Source: Achromobacter xylosoxidans (lineage in GTDB: Bacteria; Pseudomonadota; Gammaproteobacteria; Burkholderiales; Burkholderiaceae_B). Taken from it: a stretch of 64,000 nucleotides of DNA. The stretch lies in the NCBI RefSeq assembly GCF_014490035.1, contig NZ_CP061008.1, positions 248,001-312,000 of the forward strand, read 5' to 3'. The notes beneath the pieces were generated by a model, which worked only from the letters and a program-made list of their open reading frames with translations, searched no databases and was not told where the DNA came from. Each line of letters opens with the position of its first letter. Position 1 is the first letter of the stretch. The position numbers were made by a program, and so were the translations under genes. Shown here in pieces: positions 63,899-64,000 of this stretch.

Positions 63899-64000
63899 AT
63901 GAATACACCCCCCGTGCTGCCCGAGATCCAGGCCATCCAGGAAGAGATGGTGGCGCTGCGCCATCGCATCCACGCCAATCCCGAACTGGCGTATCAAGAG
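63899..64000 (+). CDS. M20-family amidohydrolase/peptidase, 5' part only
   Basis: Only the first 34 codons are in the window; the reading frame runs off the right edge. ALRHRIHANPELAYQE is the N-terminal signature (RRxIHxxPExxxxE) of M20D amidohydrolases such as hippurate hydrolase and N-acyl-amino-acid deacylases. AGGAAG precedes ATG 63899. Confidence 0.8.
   Translation, partial: MNTPPVLPEIQAIQEEMVALRHRIHANPELAYQE

Overview
The window looks like chromosome from a high-G+C betaproteobacterium of the Alcaligenaceae (Achromobacter/Bordetella type). The evidence is three orphan Bug/TctC-type periplasmic receptors, many CoA-dependent catabolic genes, several LysR/IclR/GntR/Lrp regulators next to their targets, and a full histidine-utilisation operon. 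I saw no rRNA, tRNA, CRISPR array, insertion sequence, integrase or origin. Genus assignment is inference from gene content.

Layout. 0-5.5 kb: Crp/Fnr-type regulator diverging from an orphan branched-chain-amino-acid-type binding protein, a BKACE (DUF849) enzyme and an SDR, then TerC and a universal stress protein. 5.5-7.5 kb: membrane J-domain protein and a spermidine-synthase-like methyltransferase-fold protein. 7.5-17.9 kb: a divergent CoA-dependent catabolic cluster. Minus strand: acyl-CoA dehydrogenase, AMACR-like racemase/CoA-transferase, Bug receptor, NDP-forming acyl-CoA synthetase. Plus strand: SDR, acyl-CoA dehydrogenase, MaoC hydratase, citrate-synthase-fold lyase, IclR. Together they could activate, epimerise, oxidise, hydrate and cleave an unidentified, probably branched, carboxylate.

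17.9-25.9 kb holds the most unusual locus: four tightly spaced minus-strand genes encoding (1) a papain-like protease fused to a serine hydrolase, (2) a PAS/GAF sensor with a degenerate histidine-kinase core (Glu where the phospho-His should be), (3) a caspase-like CHAT protease with a receiver-like N-terminus, and (4) an unrecognised 445-residue protein. I read this as a candidate sensor-to-protease signalling system that I cannot match to a named one.

26-42 kb: dkgB/yafC pair; ornithine-cyclodeaminase-family enzyme; a peptide/opine-type ABC transporter with an embedded TRZ/ATZ-type amidohydrolase; hydantoin racemase, LysR, N-carbamoyl-D-amino-acid hydrolase and D-hydantoinase (a complete hydantoin-to-D-amino-acid set); Lrp regulator diverging from a second ornithine cyclodeaminase. 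42-50.6 kb: DUF1059 protein, GTPase with DUF697-like tail, panB, two glycan-related genes, 5'-nucleotidase lipoprotein, and frmR-frmA (formaldehyde detoxification) with a G-tract operator. 50.8-59.2 kb: hutC-hutD, terminator, HutC operator, hutU-permease-hutH-hutI and a nitrilase-family gene in the place where hutF/hutG would be expected. 59.2-64 kb: MFS exporter, two more Bug receptors, LysR with a clear operator, and the start of an M20 amidohydrolase cut by the window edge.
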